From Meghimatium bilineatum (lineage: Eukaryota; Mollusca; Gastropoda; Stylommatophora; Philomycidae): 64,000 nucleotides of DNA. The position numbers and the translations under genes were made by a program. Below the pieces are notes generated by a model. The model was not told where the DNA came from and did not search any database. It was given only the letters and a program-made list of their open reading frames with translations. Every line of letters begins with the position of its first letter. Position 1 is the first letter of the stretch. The stretch covers positions 92,001 through 156,000 of the forward strand of contig CM067307.1 of the NCBI GenBank assembly GCA_034231615.1, given 5' to 3'. This document shows positions 21,840 through 34,095 of this stretch, one piece after another.

Positions 21840-23390
21840 AGATGATTAAGAGATTCATTCATTTTCCTTTTGCGCTGAAGTTAGCGCATAGGGCAGAGGT
21901 CAGATCTCTCCAATTCTGTCTGTTCAAAGCTATTATGCACAGTTCTTGAATAGTATGAATAGTGGTTGTTTTACTTTCTCTAAGTATTGTTCTTCTGAGT
22001 GTTTCTTTTTGTCTACCCCTTGCTCTTTTGCCTGTAGGTATCCATTCAAGAGATTGGTGGTGTATTGTTCTTGAAACTCAGTAGTTTCTTTTCTGAAGAT
22101 AAAGAGCTTTTCCAGCTCTCACATCCATATGATAGCACCGGGATAACGCAATAATTAAATAAGCACATTTTCCGTGCTTGTGCTGATTGACTTTGACTTC
22201 CAGATATTAGACAGTCTGTTAAATGCACTTGATGCTAGGGCAATGTGAGTTGTAATTTCTGTCATGACAACACCGTCGAGTGTTAATTTGCTTCCTAGAT
22301 AGGAGAATTTGTGTACTTTTTCAAGTTGTTGTCCATTTAAAGTTAATTGTTGTTAATTTCGTTAGATAAGTTGAAGTCCATAATTTTTTTTTTATGAATT
22401 GTTTTGGAGACCTATTTGTCCTGCAATTAGTTTTAATCTATCAGTTTTTGTTTGTGCATCTTGATGGTTTTCACTCAATAGTGCAAGATCATCAGCAAAA
22501 TCCAGGTCTTCTAATGTTGTTTTATTTATCCATTTGATTCCTAAATTTGTGTTGGATGAGCTTTTTCTCATAGTCCAGTCAATTGTGATATTGAATAGTA
22601 ATGGTGACATAGGGCAGCCTTGTCTAACACCAGTAATCACAGGGAACCTTTCTGAATTGCCTTTTCTGTTCTAGCACAGCATTTTGAGTTGGTATAGAAT
22701 GATTTTATCACATTTATATATTTGTTTTGGAATCCGTATATTTTTAAAATTTAGCAAAGCGATGGTCGATGGATGCTGTCAAAGGCTTTATGAAAATCAA
22801 CAAAGTTTATTATGAGATTACAACCAAATTCTAAACATTCTTCCATTATTTTTCTAAGAGTGAATATATGGTCAAGGCAGGAACGACCTGGTCTAAAACC
22901 TGACTGTTCTTCTCTAAGTTTTTTGTCTAAGGATGACTTTAATCTTGCAAGCATCATATTACAAAGAATTTTACCAGGTACGGATAGCAGTGTGATTCCC
23001 CTCCAGTTATCACAGTTTGTTAGGTCTCCTTTTTTTGGTAGTTTGATAATGATACCATTTTTCCATTGTTGGAGTGGGCATTCACTTTTCCACATCATAT
23101 TGAAAATATCCAGTAAAAATGACAAGGTATTATCATTTGCTGCTTTTAACATTTCACTTGTGATGTCATCTTGACCTGCTGCTTTATTGTTTTTTTAATT
23201 TCTTAATAGTTTGATTTACCTCTTCAAGGATGAAATTTTCTATCGAAGCCTCTAATGGTGGCATTGCCTCCTCTTCCTCTAGATTTGGAGTAGTTAGATT
23301 AAGAGATAGTATGAGGAAAATATACAAGCAAAAGACTATGGGTAGTACCAGTATACATGCTTTCACCATCTTCTAAAAGAGCGGGAGTTA
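21840..23390 (-). pseudogene. LINE reverse transcriptase, decayed
   Basis: Minus-strand frames give, in order, ENFILEEVNQTIKKLKK, IIKLPKKGDLTNCDNWRGI, LREEQSGFRPGRSCLDHIF, NFVDFHKAFDSIHR (RT motif A), GVRQGCPMSPLLFNI (motif B), DLDFADDLALLSENH (motif C FADD) and VIPVLSYGCESW. The N-terminal endonuclease is missing, with stops or frameshifts near 23190, 22750, 22650, 22390 and 22240. The 3' end ATGCGCTAACTTCAGCG at about 21880 lies just before the adjacent PLE fragment. Clade is uncertain; there is no RNase H. Confidence 0.83.
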
Positions 23391-23573
23391 CTATGGGGAT
23401 GCTCACAGTGTATCACAATCAGTTCAGAAAATCATTAAAGTATGGGTCAACTAAAAACTGAGATAGACATGATGGAAGACAATCGTGATTGCTAGCAGTT
23501 AAGTTAACAGCAGATTTTCACAATGTGTTTGAAAATATCACTCATAATTTGAAAGCATTCTGAAATAACTTAC

Positions 23574-23717
23574 CTTTAGGTACAATGTCACTGTCCAGTG
23601 CTTCAAATATCACCTTGTACCCAAACAACACACCTTTAACATCTTTAGGTGGTTGCCATGACAGCGAGACAAAGGTAGAATTGACTGTATAACTTAATGA
23701 TGTAACTGGGCCAGATA
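23574..23717 (-). CDS. Host gene exon: first half of third FN3 domain
   Basis: Acceptor ATTTTACAG and donor GTAAGT bound a 144-nt exon that completes a codon begun in exon 34241-34353 and leaves one base for exon 12923-13054. It encodes SGPVTSLSYTVNSTFVSLSW, followed by QPPKDVKGVLFGYKVIFEAL: the A-B-C strands of an FN3 domain with the invariant Trp and the WQPP...G...Y pattern. NST is a glycosylation sequon. Bases 23391-23573 and 23718-24265 are intronic and mostly featureless; a possible TTAA-flanked MITE at 23954-24277 is discussed under rejected items. Confidence 0.92.
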
Positions 23718-24265
23718 CTGTAAAATTTTAAAATCCATACACAAGAAATATAAGAACTAAAATCAAGTGTATTGGACAAATGAAGTGATTCAAGACTGTA
23801 TAGATTTGGATCAATATAGTGAAATAAGTAATTGTATTATATACATTTACCACTGCTAATAAAATGATAATAGAAATAATTATATTTAAAAATATCACCA
23901 CACCTGTTTAACATATGCAGAAAGCCTCCCACAAGTTTAGAACACATGATTAACTCAATTCATATGTAAGCCCGTTATAACGGGACAGAGCCAGCACCAT
24001 TTAAGGACGTACGCCTGTTATAATGGGACTCCATATATACCCTCCAAATTGGCCTTGTTTGGTTCATAAATGACAAGTATTATTGTTCTTACAATTCTTA
24101 TATTTTAAATTGTTTATGAATTTCACATTCAATTATCTTTCTTTTGATACCTTATATGACTTTCTATGGCTAATACTTTGTCTTTAGGAAGCTTGCGCCT
24201 GAATCATGTTGCGGTCCAAAAAGTTAGCCTAAAATTAATTACATCTAGACACCGGATATAATTAC

Positions 24266-24750
24266 GTGTTGAAAGAGTTAATGTCAGGTAAAAATTTTGT
24301 AAGTCACAAAATATTTTTCTCAATGCAAAAAAGACAAAAACCAATACTTATCTGCAGAGATGAACTCATTCCAACAATAGTCATTGACAAAGAACAACTA
24401 GAAAATATCAGCAACTTTGAATATCTCTGGTCAACTATTAACACTACAGGAGATTGCTCTACAGATATCAGAAAGAAATTAGCAATGCTCCTAAAAGCAT
24501 AACAAATGAAGGGACAAGGGACAAACATAAAAAAAAAAGTTACAACTATTAAGAAGCCATATACTGTATTTCTATTGGCAACATATGGTTGTGAGACATG
24601 AGCAATGATATCCACAATGGAAAAGAATATATTATCATTTGAAATGCAATGTGATAGAAATGTCCTAAGAATATCATGGACAGAATGATGAACCAATGCA
24701 GACGTCCGCAAAGAACTGAACATAGAAGATGACTGGCTTGTCAAAACTAT
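24266..24750 (+). pseudogene. LINE RT C-terminal fragment
   Basis: The frame reads ENISNFEYLWSTINTTGDCS and TDIRKKLAMLLKA, then after a stop LLATYGCET, ILSFEMQCDRNVLRISWTE, TNADVRKELNIEDDWLV. This is the region after RT motif C in a LINE ending FGHIKRH-type, 5'-truncated. It meets an opposite-strand LINE head-on near 24750. Confidence 0.8.
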
Positions 24751-26215
24751 AGATGCTGTCTGTTGGTAGTCTGGAAGTGTGTGAAAACCACTTGATCTGT
24801 TGTCTTTTGAAGTGTTCCAATACTGGTAGTGATTTAGTTATGCATCTGATGTTATCATTTCTAATTCTATCTCTTAATGACACTCCAAGTATTTTTCGTA
24901 GACTTGTCATTTCTGTTGTCACTATTTTTATTTTGTCTTGTGCTGTCATTATCCAGGTTTGGCACTGGTAGCACAGTGATGGGATAATAATAGTCTTGTA
25001 TAATGCAACTTTGGTGTCTATGTTTACATTTTTGTTTTTTAAAATATGTGTCATCTGTCCTAGGATCTGGTATGTTTTGTTGCATCTATTTTGTATCTCT
25101 TTACCGATTTCCTTTCACTCGTTATAATGCTTCCTAAGTAAGTGAACTCCTTAACTTGTTTAAGGTGTTTATTATCGATGGAGATGGTATTTCTTTCTTT
25201 CTTTATCATTGCCATTATTTCAGACTTTTCAATATTAATCTTCATGTTGAATTTTTGACATGTTGTGTGGAGTCTGTTCATATGTTCTTGCAATTGTTCT
25301 TCTGATGTCACTATTAGTACTTGGTCATCTGCAAAGAGTAGTTCATTCAATTTGTCTTTCATGTTATCTTCTTCATTGGTACTTGTTAGTTTATAGATGT
25401 GGTCAATATGTTATAAAAAGTAGAGTGGATAGGACACACCCCTGGTGAACTCTTGATTGAATTTAAAACTTATTGGGCACTCCTACATTTGCTATTACTT
25501 TACATTGGCTATTAATATAAATGCTCTTGTTTGATTAAATGTTCTGGAACTCTGTATATTGATAGTGTTTTCCAAAGTTGTTGTCTGTCCACTCTGCCGA
25601 AGGCCTTTTCTTGGTCAACGAATATGATGTATAATTCTTTGTTGGTTTCTGTGGCTCTTTCTGTTAGTTGTCTAAGTGTAAAGATAGCATCCATACAGCT
25701 TTTGTTCTTACGGAAGTCCATTTGGGTGTTTTTAAGTTGTCGTTCAATGTATGATCATAATTGTTGTTTTAATATTTTGTAAAAAATTATCCCTGTGTGG
25801 CTTATGGTTAGGTATCCCTCTGTATTTTGTGCAAATCTCTCTTACTACCTTTTTTCTTCCATATGGGAATGATTTTCTATTTCTGATAGTAGTACATTTG
25901 GTTCTAGGTTTGCTGCTGTAGTGCTTATTGCTGTGTTGTTTTCTCTTTCCTTTAGGTTCAGTAGTTCTTTGAAATATTGTCACCATTTTCCATTATTTGC
26001 TTTGGTTCTTTTAGTGCATTGCCTTTTTTCATCATTTATTATTTCTGTTGGCTCATATATATATCATCTTTGTTTCTCATGTTCTTAATTTTCTTGTAAA
26101 ACTGCTTTAGTGCATTTTTATACTTGATTCTTGATTTTATAATTTTTATAATCTGCATTTAACAGGCCTCCATATTCTTTCCATGAGTTGATTTTGACAG
26201 TTTGAACACATAATG
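24750..26215 (-). pseudogene. LINE reverse transcriptase, decayed
   Basis: Minus-strand frames give DFRKNKSCMDAIFTLRQL, LYIIFVDQEKAFGRVDR (motif A with Gly in place of the usual Asp after KAF), KDKLNELLFADDQVLIVTSE (motif C FADD intact), VKEFTYLGSIITSE, YKTIIIPSLCYQCQTW and LGVSLRDRIRNDNIR. At least four frame breaks. Upstream, 26100-25744 is a lysine-rich linker with stops. No endonuclease was seen. Confidence 0.82.
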
Positions 26216-26384
26216 TCAACATTTGTTCATAACAGATAGGCCTGACAATTACTATTTTGTTTCAATCAAAATGTTTACTATGGGTCTATATTCAGAGGTA
26301 TTGTAACAATATCCCCCATAGTCTGTATGAGAGATCTTAAAAGTTCATAATTACTGTCCAAATAACTGACAGGCGAGGATCTTG

Positions 26385-27530
26385 ATTAGAAACTGGCCTC
26401 ACAGCACGTGGGACATTCCCATAAGCGCTCCAGCAGCCATCACAGTGTATGTAAACACAGAGTCCCTGTCAGGTGTTAATTGTGTGATCTTCGGGACTTT
26501 CCAAAAAATTTACTTTTCATTCCCTCACCTCAAGATACTCCCATTTCTGACATTCTCTGTATGTGTACATTCTCAGCCTCATTGACATCATCTTCATCTT
26601 GAAATGAATTTATTACTGCCTTCATTAAGTCTACTTTATCTCTTCTCAGCATTGTGCCATCTATCGCCGCATTGCCTGCCAATAAGTCAGCTCTCTCATT
26701 TCCTCTGACCTCAGCTTGACTAGAGCAGTATATCCATGTAATGCTCTGGACAACTGAGTTGTTCAATAAGTCACACCATTCTTTTTAAATAATGAACTTT
26801 TCTATCTTGCCCAGCATGCTTTGAGAGTATGTGAGTATTACTGAGTGTTTTAATGCATCAATTATCAACTAATTAAGTGCTTCTGTAACTCCCTATATGT
26901 CCATCCTCATGCTCGATGTGACAGTGGAATATGCTGAAGATTTCTGAACCACCTTCATGCCGTTTCAGTAGGCAACAAAATCCCAATTGCTTTTATTAGT
27001 GTTTCTGTTAATGGAGCCATCTGTGTATATAATTATGTCTAGTGGTTTTGAGTGTAGTTGGGCAAGTTCATGAACTGTATCCTGAGCCCTACTTCCTTCC
27101 ATTTTCAACATGCTTTATCTAGTTGTATTATTACTTTAGTCAGTGATTTCTTCTCAGTGTCTGCCTCCACCCACTGCCCTTTCCTATTTCTTCAAATTGA
27201 CATATTCTTTGCAGTGTGTCTTCGGCCTCTGCGATCCATGATCTGCCACGCTAAATTAGTTTTCCCTTTGATTCATCTAGACGTTGGTGTAATGGGTGGT
27301 GGTTGTATTCTGTCACTTCAAGGTACAACCTAACTAGTCCTACCTGAAGTCGCACTCTAATGCTTGGGAGATCAAGCAGAATTCTCATAGCAGAGATGGG
27401 TGTATCTCTAGAATACCCCAGCACCGCTCTCATTGCCTCATTTTGGACTTTTTCCAATCTATCGACTTGTGTCTGTGACAGTGTTAGTAGGTCGAGGCCA
27501 TAATCTATAACAGATAACAACATCATTAGA
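26385..27530 (-). pseudogene. LINE 3' region: post-RT and RNase H
   Basis: Minus strand. The frame 27526-27251 reads DYGLDLLTLSQTQVDRLEKV, LGYSRDTPISAMRILLDLPS and VRLQVGLVRLYLEVTEY, the post-RT segment. In shifted frames follow IIYTDGS (first RNase H Asp, near 27030), SVILTYSQSM (second Asp replaced by Tyr), then QSITWIYCSSQAEVRGNERA, in which GHA is SQA so the usual His is lost. It ends with CEASF near 26395 and the complementary GATTCTTGATC-like tail. The RT core is missing. It links the post-RT and RNase H parts of the family found at 19900 and 30450. Confidence 0.84.
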
Positions 27531-27559
27531 TAACACCATCACCATGACAGGCAAGGTTT

Positions 27560-27740
27560 TTTTGCCAACATATAGGCCTACTTCTTTGTCTTCTGTGATC
27601 AGTTTCCGATGCTCACAAGTTTATACAGGAAGATGGGCCACCTACATGAATTCAGTCATCAGTAGGAGGTCCTCATATTTGCCCTACAGCTTTACCTTCA
27701 GATCTGTTTCTTGGGACTATATATGATGTATATAAAAAAA
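27560..27740 (-). mobile_element. LINE 3' end fragment
   Basis: Matches 53540-53690 (shared CATGAATTCAGTCATCAG, CTTCAGATCTGTTTCTTGGG type segments). In the better copy the complement encodes a Cys-containing C-terminus of an RNase H-type LINE, so this is inferred to be the same tail. Bases 27741-27930 are unassigned. Confidence 0.55.
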
Positions 27741-27930
27741 AACCACTTTCGTCGCTACATTATAAGTTTAAATATCAGCTTCGGTTGGCAGTTTTTGTTT
27801 TTAAACGTATCCAAAAACTTAAACATATCAGTCATTGCTACATTATAAGAAAAATATTTGCATCCCTTCTATTTTTTTGTTTTTGTTTTATTCTAATCCG
27901 GACATTGCTTATAGTGTGTGAATATTGAAT

Positions 27931-27941
27931 ATATATATATA

Positions 27942-28004
<63 letters not shown>
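27931..28004. repeat. (AT)n-(TC)n-(TA)n-(GA)n compound microsatellite, palindromic
   Basis: A TC run at 27943-27962, a TA run at 27963-27981 and a GA run at 27982-28004 form a self-complementary tract of about 60 bases able to fold into a hairpin. It directly abuts the GGGTAG end at 28005. Confidence 0.9.
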
Positions 28005-28005
<1 letters not shown>

Positions 28006-28664
28006 GGTAGCCTGGGGTAAAGTGTCGCATGTGGCACACCGTCGGGTCAACACATATTACTACATCAGATATATAATTTCAATTTGACACAACGTTTGAT
28101 AGGTCAAGGATGAGTCAGTTTTCAACATTCTGGAATAATATTTTTTCACTATGTTTGATTTTTGTGTGCAAGTTATTGCACTCTGCCTCCTATCATTATT
28201 ATTGCGATTTTTTACAAGTTTAACTTGAAATATATGTCACGTTGTTAAGTAATTAAGCACATTATCTTGCCAGGCTACTTTGTTTTTTCATTTGAATTTA
28301 CAACAGTTGCCCACAATGTGTTGGGGTAAAGTAACACCCATTACTGGGGCAAAATATCGCAATAAAAATTATGAAATAATCCTGATTCCATGAGGAAGTT
28401 GCAGATGCCGCTCTAAAGCAGGGAGAGACAGATATATATGGTAATAATGATCATCCAACCTTACAAAGACATTATTAGCTTTAAAACAGAAATTACAAAC
28501 TAAATTTTATCAAAAATGTGTTTTCAAAGTTACAAAACTAGGTCGCTTCATTTATTCTATCTATTCTTAGTATTTAAATTTACACACTGCCAGTGTGTTT
28601 GCAGAATGATGGCAGAAGTGAAGCAAGTTTAAAGGAGAATAGGAATAGCTAAAAGTACTGTCAA

Positions 28665-28870
28665 TTTATCTATCTATTCGCTAAACCCTTTGTTGCCTTT
28701 CAGCATCAGGGGTAGAAGAATTTTCTAGAGATGGCCCTCGTTCGTGCTTAGTATTTTGTGGAATTTGTCACCTCTGTCAACCAAATGTGGACCATCATTT
28801 TCATGGTCAGCCTCTAGGTCTGCCTTCACTGTATCTGTGTTGCATAGCTTATTGTGGTATGCTGTCTGAT
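28665..28870 (-). mobile_element. Dispersed repeat with GATA-type tail
   Basis: Second copy of the repeat at 1219-1500: TCTATCTATTCGCTAAACCC, then GTTGCCTTTCAGCATCAGGG and GAAGAATTTTCTAGAGA. Read on the minus strand it ends in GATA units, as a LINE 3' tail would. Confidence 0.5.
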
Positions 28871-28949
28871 GGTAGTCTTCTGATGTGTACAAACCATTTG
28901 ATTTGTTGTCTCTTAATATATTCTAAGAGTGGAATGTACTTTCAATATA

Positions 28950-29415
28950 TTAACATTACAAGCAGGTTGAAAATGAGAATTATAAAATGCTACATCTATT
29001 CGATATTAATGTATGGCTCATAGACATGGACACTAAACAAACAATTAGAAGACAGAATTGAAGCCTTTGAGGATGCTAATATAGAAGAATAGGGTGAACA
29101 TCATGTAAAGAGAATAAAGCAAACAAAGAGGTTCTAACAACAATTAATATGAAAAAAGAATTATTAAGGAAATTAAAGATCAAGCAAATAAAATATTTTC
29201 GACACATTAAAAGACATGACACCTTGTTGGAGACCTTATTTGAGGGTAAAGTCAAAGGGAAGCCAGCAAGAGGAACGAAGAGACACAAGAGGGAGAGTAA
29301 CATCACAAGATGTTACATATTACAGTCTAGCAGAGTGCACCACCAAAACAGACAGGGGATGCTGGAAGTCTGTTGCAGCTAACCTTCGTTGCAGAGATAG
29401 CACTTGATGATGATG
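28950..29415 (+). pseudogene. LINE C-terminal fragment (ATG-tailed family)
   Basis: Frames give MRIIKCYIYSILMYGS, TWTLNKQLEDRIEAFE, then KKELLRKLKIKQIKYFRHIK, RHDTLLETLFEGKVKGK and, frame-shifted, AECTTKTDRGCWKSVAANL. It ends with GATAGCACTTGATGATGATG. Copies at 33820-34095 and 3890-4165 show the same end. Confidence 0.8.
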
Positions 29416-29734
29416 AGTGTGCTTGACCTGCCACAGTGGTGATCTCCCTCAATTTTATAGCTGAATGGAGTGTATCACCTTTTTACCTGTGTCACTTAGC
29501 TCCCAAAATAGGGCAAAGTGATTTTTTTTTTTTTTTACATATGTTCATAAGCATAAATTCTCATTCTACTGTCTACATGTAACTATATTTTCAATGACCT
29601 CACTAATGTAAGATGGATGGATATACACTGACAGCAATTTAGTCTCTCATAGTTAAATCTAGTTGTCAGAATAGGCTAAATTGTGAAAAATGTGACACTT
29701 TGCTCCCCTACTACACTATAGAGCCTATCAAATG

Positions 29735-30170
29735 ACCAAGTAAAGGATGGATTGTCTTATGCTTTTTCTTGACACTGGAGATTAATCACAAGTAAACAAT
29801 GGATTGTGTCAGGTTGTTTTCAAACATTAAATATTTATCACCAGTAAAGGATGGATTGTCTTAGGCTTTTTCTTGACATTGGAGATTAATCACAAGTAAA
29901 CAATGGATTGTGTCAGGTTGTTTTCAAACATTAAATATTTATCACCAGTAAAGGAAGGATTGTGTCAGGTAGTTTCCTGGCACTGGAAATTTATTACAAG
30001 TAAAGATGGATTGTGTCAGGTTGTGCACCAACTAAAGATTTATCACAAGTAAACAATTGATTGTGTCAGGTTGTACCCTGACTAAAGATTTATCACAAGT
30101 AAAGAATGGATTCTGTTGGGTTGTTTCCTGATTTGAGATGTATCACAAGTAAAGAATGGATTGTGATGGC
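29735..30170. repeat. Minisatellite, about 50-58 bp unit with about 101-bp dimers
   Basis: Units contain TATCACAAGTAAAGAATGGA and TTGTGTCAGGTTGTTTCCTG. The first four units form two nearly identical dimers about 101 bp apart (29742 and 29843). Confidence 0.85.
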
Positions 30171-30184
30171 TCATGACACATCTA

Positions 30185-30375
30185 CAAAATAATATGAATG
30201 GAACAATAAACTAGGGAAATATCTATATCACAGATACAGGAATGAGACAATAAAATATGACGATATCTATATCATAGATACAGGAGTGAGAAAATAAAAT
30301 ATGATGATATATATACTATAAATACAATATTTACACCATAGACAAGAGTTAAACAATAGATTAGAGTAATATCTA
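30185..30375. repeat. Minisatellite, about 52 bp unit
   Basis: Four decaying copies of AATATCTATATCATAGATAC plus GAGACAATAAAATATGA. Confidence 0.75.
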
Positions 30376-30449
30376 TACCATAGGATTTATATATTCCTCC
30401 AACAAAATTGTAAACGTATTTGGTTCCTGATGTAACCTGTATTGTGTAT

Positions 30450-31345
30450 CAGGAGATGAAGGTCCTGGATGGCAGAAGCAGAAGATGCCCTGCTCAGAGT
30501 TTGTGAGCTGGAGGAAGTGGGAAGAGGTTGTGAATGGGTGAAATTTGACAAAGAGAGAAGGTTATTGACAACAGTTGTGATACAGATGGGAAGAGGGTGC
30601 TGCGACTGGGCTGCCAACAGAACAGAGGGAATGATCCAAAAACTCATACTGCAGCACTCAAAGCCACACGATACAATAATTTACACAGACGGCTCAGTAA
30701 CACAAGAAACAAACAGCTGTGGTTGGGGTTTCATGGCCTACCAAACTTGCAAGAAATTAGCTGAGTCATCAGCTGCGTACCCCACTATAACATCCAGTTT
30801 GAGAATGGAAACAGAAGTGGTGACAGCGACTTTCACTTGGCTGGCAACGCAACCACTAATAGACTCAGTGATTCTATCAGACTCTCAAAGTATGCTGCAC
30901 AATTCAGAAAAGGGTATAATCAGAACTGAATGGGTCACTCTCCTCAACAATGCGCAGAGCATTACATGGATCTACTGTCCAGGTCATGCTGGGGTCAGGC
31001 GAAATGAAAGAGTCAATGTGTTGACTGGTGAAGCCTTGGTGAATGACGCTGAGGTAAGAAGAGACAGGATTGAATTTATTAGAGCAGTTATGGATACCCT
31101 ATGAGAAGACGAGGAGGATAATCTACATATAAGAATGAGACAATCTACATATTCAGAGAATGGTAGAAATAGGAGTGACTAGAGGTGATGGGAGAAAGAG
31201 CTCCCTCTCCGGAAAGATCAGAAGAACACATAATTAGCAACTGACTGGGGCACAGAGCTTATACACGTTTAGATGGCTGATGGAACGGCAAGCAGAGCAT
31301 ATATGGGAATGCCCCAAGTGCTGTGACACTTGTTCCTAATCTAGA
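30450..31345 (+). pseudogene. LINE RNase H domain, longest copy
   Basis: The 211-codon frame 30469-31104 covers an RNase H domain: IIYTDGS (first Asp, residue 74), RMETEVVTA (Glu 114), ILSDSQSM (Asp 138) and YCPGHAGVRRNERVN, where the last catalytic Asp is Asn. After 31104 the frame is broken by a short duplication (AATCTACATAT at about 31119 and 31142), and the C-terminus continues as RGDGRKSS-like, LATDWG and WECPKCCDTCS. It ends with CTAGAATCAAGCATCAA. RNase H after RT is typical of I-group LINEs. The 5' start near 30450 is a truncation. Confidence 0.85.
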
Positions 31346-33529
31346 ATCAAGCATCAACCTGTATTGAAGGTTATGAAGTTTGTTGCAGAATGTTAATCTA
31401 CGTCAAGAAGCATTATGTATCATTAGTTCCTGAGATACCTCGGTTGAAGGTTATGCCATTGTTTTTTAGATGTAATTACTAATGCCAGCAGTCTAGGAAA
31501 TCCAGTGTTCAAGAAATAATCAGAGATAAGGTTATACAGCCTTTTTTTAAGTCATCCACTGAAACAAGTTTGCCAGGAAGTATTTTCTTTCAATACCTTG
31601 CAGTTTTACTTGGATAGTGCAGATACCGATGTCATCACCTGTTGCAGTTGAGCAGAAGAGCAACATCAGAGTATCCGGAGATTACCTTTACCTTGAACAA
31701 CCAAGGAAGATGAATCCAGAGGAAACTCAAGCCAGGGAGTACAACTGAGTGATTAGTCTATTGTGCAATAATATTAACAGTGAACACTTTGTTATCAAGG
31801 TCAGATCATGTATAAATAATATTTAATTCTTCAACTGTGTGGATTAGCTATGAGTAAGAACTGTGAACTGTATGTTATTAAGGGCACGACCATCGTTAGT
31901 CTCTGCCTTTTGTGATTATAGGTAGATAATTTACTATCTAGGAAAAAGCTAAGGAACTGCTACTATAAACAAACTGGAAAGACTATAGGATGATTTTTAA
32001 AAATTAGTAATAAGTTAGTTAAATATAATAGTGATGACATGTAGCTAGAATTGACAACCAGGTTTTTGGAAAGACAAGGAATTTTAGGTGGGGTTTTCGC
32101 CTAATGTACAGGGATGCAACTGAGCTAAAATGTGAGTAATCTATGTTGAATGCCTGTGAAGTGTTGATGTATACATGTTTTTGAAATACATGTAACTCTT
32201 TTCCTCCCTACATGCTATGAGTAAGATTGTTATTAAATCTCAATCATACCTGCAAGGACAGGATTCTTCTCTACTTTTCATTGAGGTGTTAGCTACGTTA
32301 AGGTTTGCAGGTGGAGCTGATCTCTTTCAATTCAAGTGTACATAACGAACCATCTTCAGGACTACAATTTAATATTAAGCCAAAACCATTATACAGAATC
32401 AGAATGAAGTCATGGACCATTTGTTAATGACTGTGTAAGTCAATAAGAGTTGCTGATTACAAATCAAGATTATAAATAGAGAAGTTGTAAGTGAGAGCAT
32501 CTTGGGGAAACATATGGTGATGATTATTATTATTAAATGGAATAGGAAATAGCCTCTTCTATCTCATTTTCTATCACAGTTGTGCCTGTCGGAAGAAATA
32601 ATTCTTCTATAAACAAATATATCTATCCCAGCCGTTCACGTCTTTCTCGCATGAGGTGTTCAGCAGTCAGTGAACTGGTCTCGCGTAATTAGACGATTGG
32701 TGCCTTTGCTCATCGGATACAGAACCATTTCTCATCCATGAGCCTTGTTCCGGTTTAGGTAGAACTCGACAGAAGTTGGACTGGGCTCTTTTGCATTCTT
32801 AGCCAAGGTGTCATTCAGACATCATGAACCCTTCATCCAAGTCTGAGTCTCATCATGTCTTTGGGAGCAAAGCGTGAACAACTATGTCCCATTTGTGCCA
32901 GCGTCCATTGGGTACTGTCTCCACGATCTTGTTTCCATTATGAGAAAAACTCAACAGTAGAGTTGGGCCCGGGCTGTCATCTTGGCTGAGAACCCACGAT
33001 TAGGTCTTTGACCATAAGTAGCATTGGTAACTAGAAGCTTGTTTCAAATTAACGGAACTTGTAGTTACCATTTCCTTTGAATGTTTTCCCTTTCTATTTG
33101 CACATGGCATTGCCCTCTGGCACTGTGTTGGCCTCTCATTGTACTTGGTATATTATCTTTATGTCTCTCATCTGCCTTTTTGTGTCAATTGCATTGGTTG
33201 CACCTCAAATGCTCTGACCATACTGTCTTGGATCGCTATGTGTCGACATTGATGCTGTATGTGTTTTATGTGTTGTTGGCAGAGAGGTCTCAGAGATATT
33301 GCTTGTCTGTGCAGTCAAATCTTATTCCATCTGTAGCCTCCATACTCACAGACACGAGCCATAAATATGTTGGCCAGGAATACAGCAAGAGTAGTTGTAT
33401 TTCTGTTTCCAGGGTGCACCACAAGGTGGTACATTTTGGATCTTGGTTATCTGCTAACCCCGGGTTTGCATGAGAACAATGCTAGTCCCTGTGCACCCCA
33501 TATGCACATATAAAGAATGACAGACATGT
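31346..33529. other. 2.2 kb of intronic sequence with no recognised feature
   Basis: No family motif, tandem repeat or exon-like open frame with good splice sites was found on either strand. A 130-codon frame at 33081-33473 has a hydrophobic start but no recognised similarity and no supporting signals. Confidence 0.5.
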
Positions 33530-33715
33530 TGATGACAAGGGGTAAAGGGAGCAAGTATGTTGTGTCTGAAAAGATCTGAAGACCATTTAATTAATATCTG
33601 ACTGAGAATTTGAGTTTGGATACTATTAAGTGGCTGCTGGAGTGGAGAGTGGAACTTTCAATGCAATGTCATGAGTGCCAAAATGCTGGCTGCTAATTAA
33701 GAATGCTGTAACCCC
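33530..33715 (+). mobile_element. Short LINE 3' end fragment
   Basis: Decayed copy of the RNase H-family C-terminus: ATTTAATTAATATCTGACTG, AGTGGCTGCTGGAGTGGAG and a TGCTGGCTGCTAATTAAGAA end correspond to the region around HLTGT, WLLEW and the stop at 20413. Confidence 0.6.
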
Positions 33716-33819
33716 TCATTTCTAGCTTGTTTGGTCACCCCTAACATTCTGGTGAAATAAAAATTACAATCCCATGACATAAATGTATGGCCAGTCATGA
33801 CACCATTTTGAACATCATG

Positions 33820-34095
33820 ATTACAAGAAAGAACTACTAAGAGAAATAAAGATCAGGCAAATAAAATACTTTGGACACATTAAAAGACATGACACCTTAT
33901 TGAAGACATTACTTGAGGGTAAAGTCAAAGGGAAGCGAGCAAGAGGTAGGCAGAGATACAAGTGGGAGAGTAACATTACACGATGGACAGGTTACAGTCT
34001 AGCAGAGTGCACCACCAAGACAAGAGACAGGAGATGTGGGAGATACGTTGCAGCCATCCTTCGTTGCGGAGACGGCACTTAATGATGATGATGTT
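33820..34095 (+). mobile_element. LINE C-terminal fragment with ATG tail
   Basis: Frames give KELLREIKIRQIKYFGHIK, RHDTLLKTLLEGKVKGKRA, RGRQRYKWESNITRW and RYVAAILRCGDGT, then the stop and (ATG)n tail at 34083. Best-preserved of the three copies of this tail in the window. Confidence 0.82.

Larger units (their letters stand above)
28005..29711. mobile_element. Possible TIR element with GGGGTAAAGTGTC ends
   Basis: The left end GTAGCCTGGGGTAAAGTGTC and the complement of the right end, GTAGGGGAGCAAAGTGTC, are imperfect inverted repeats. Subterminal GGGGTAAAG and GGGGCAAAA recur near 28322 and 28355. Parts of both flanks are shared with 18060-19596. It contains LINE fragments at 28665-28870 and 28950-29415. 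No transposase was recognised and no target duplication is evident. Confidence 0.45.

Noticed and set aside
23954..24277. Possible third piggyBac-like MITE between TTAA sites
   Set aside because: TTAA flanks are present at 23950 and 24278 but the proposed inverted ends align only with gaps and mismatches; an internal CCCGTTATAACGGG palindrome is not terminal.
33081..33473. 130-codon plus-strand frame with a hydrophobic start
   Set aside because: No recognised similarity, no splice or repeat context, and composition resembles other chance frames.
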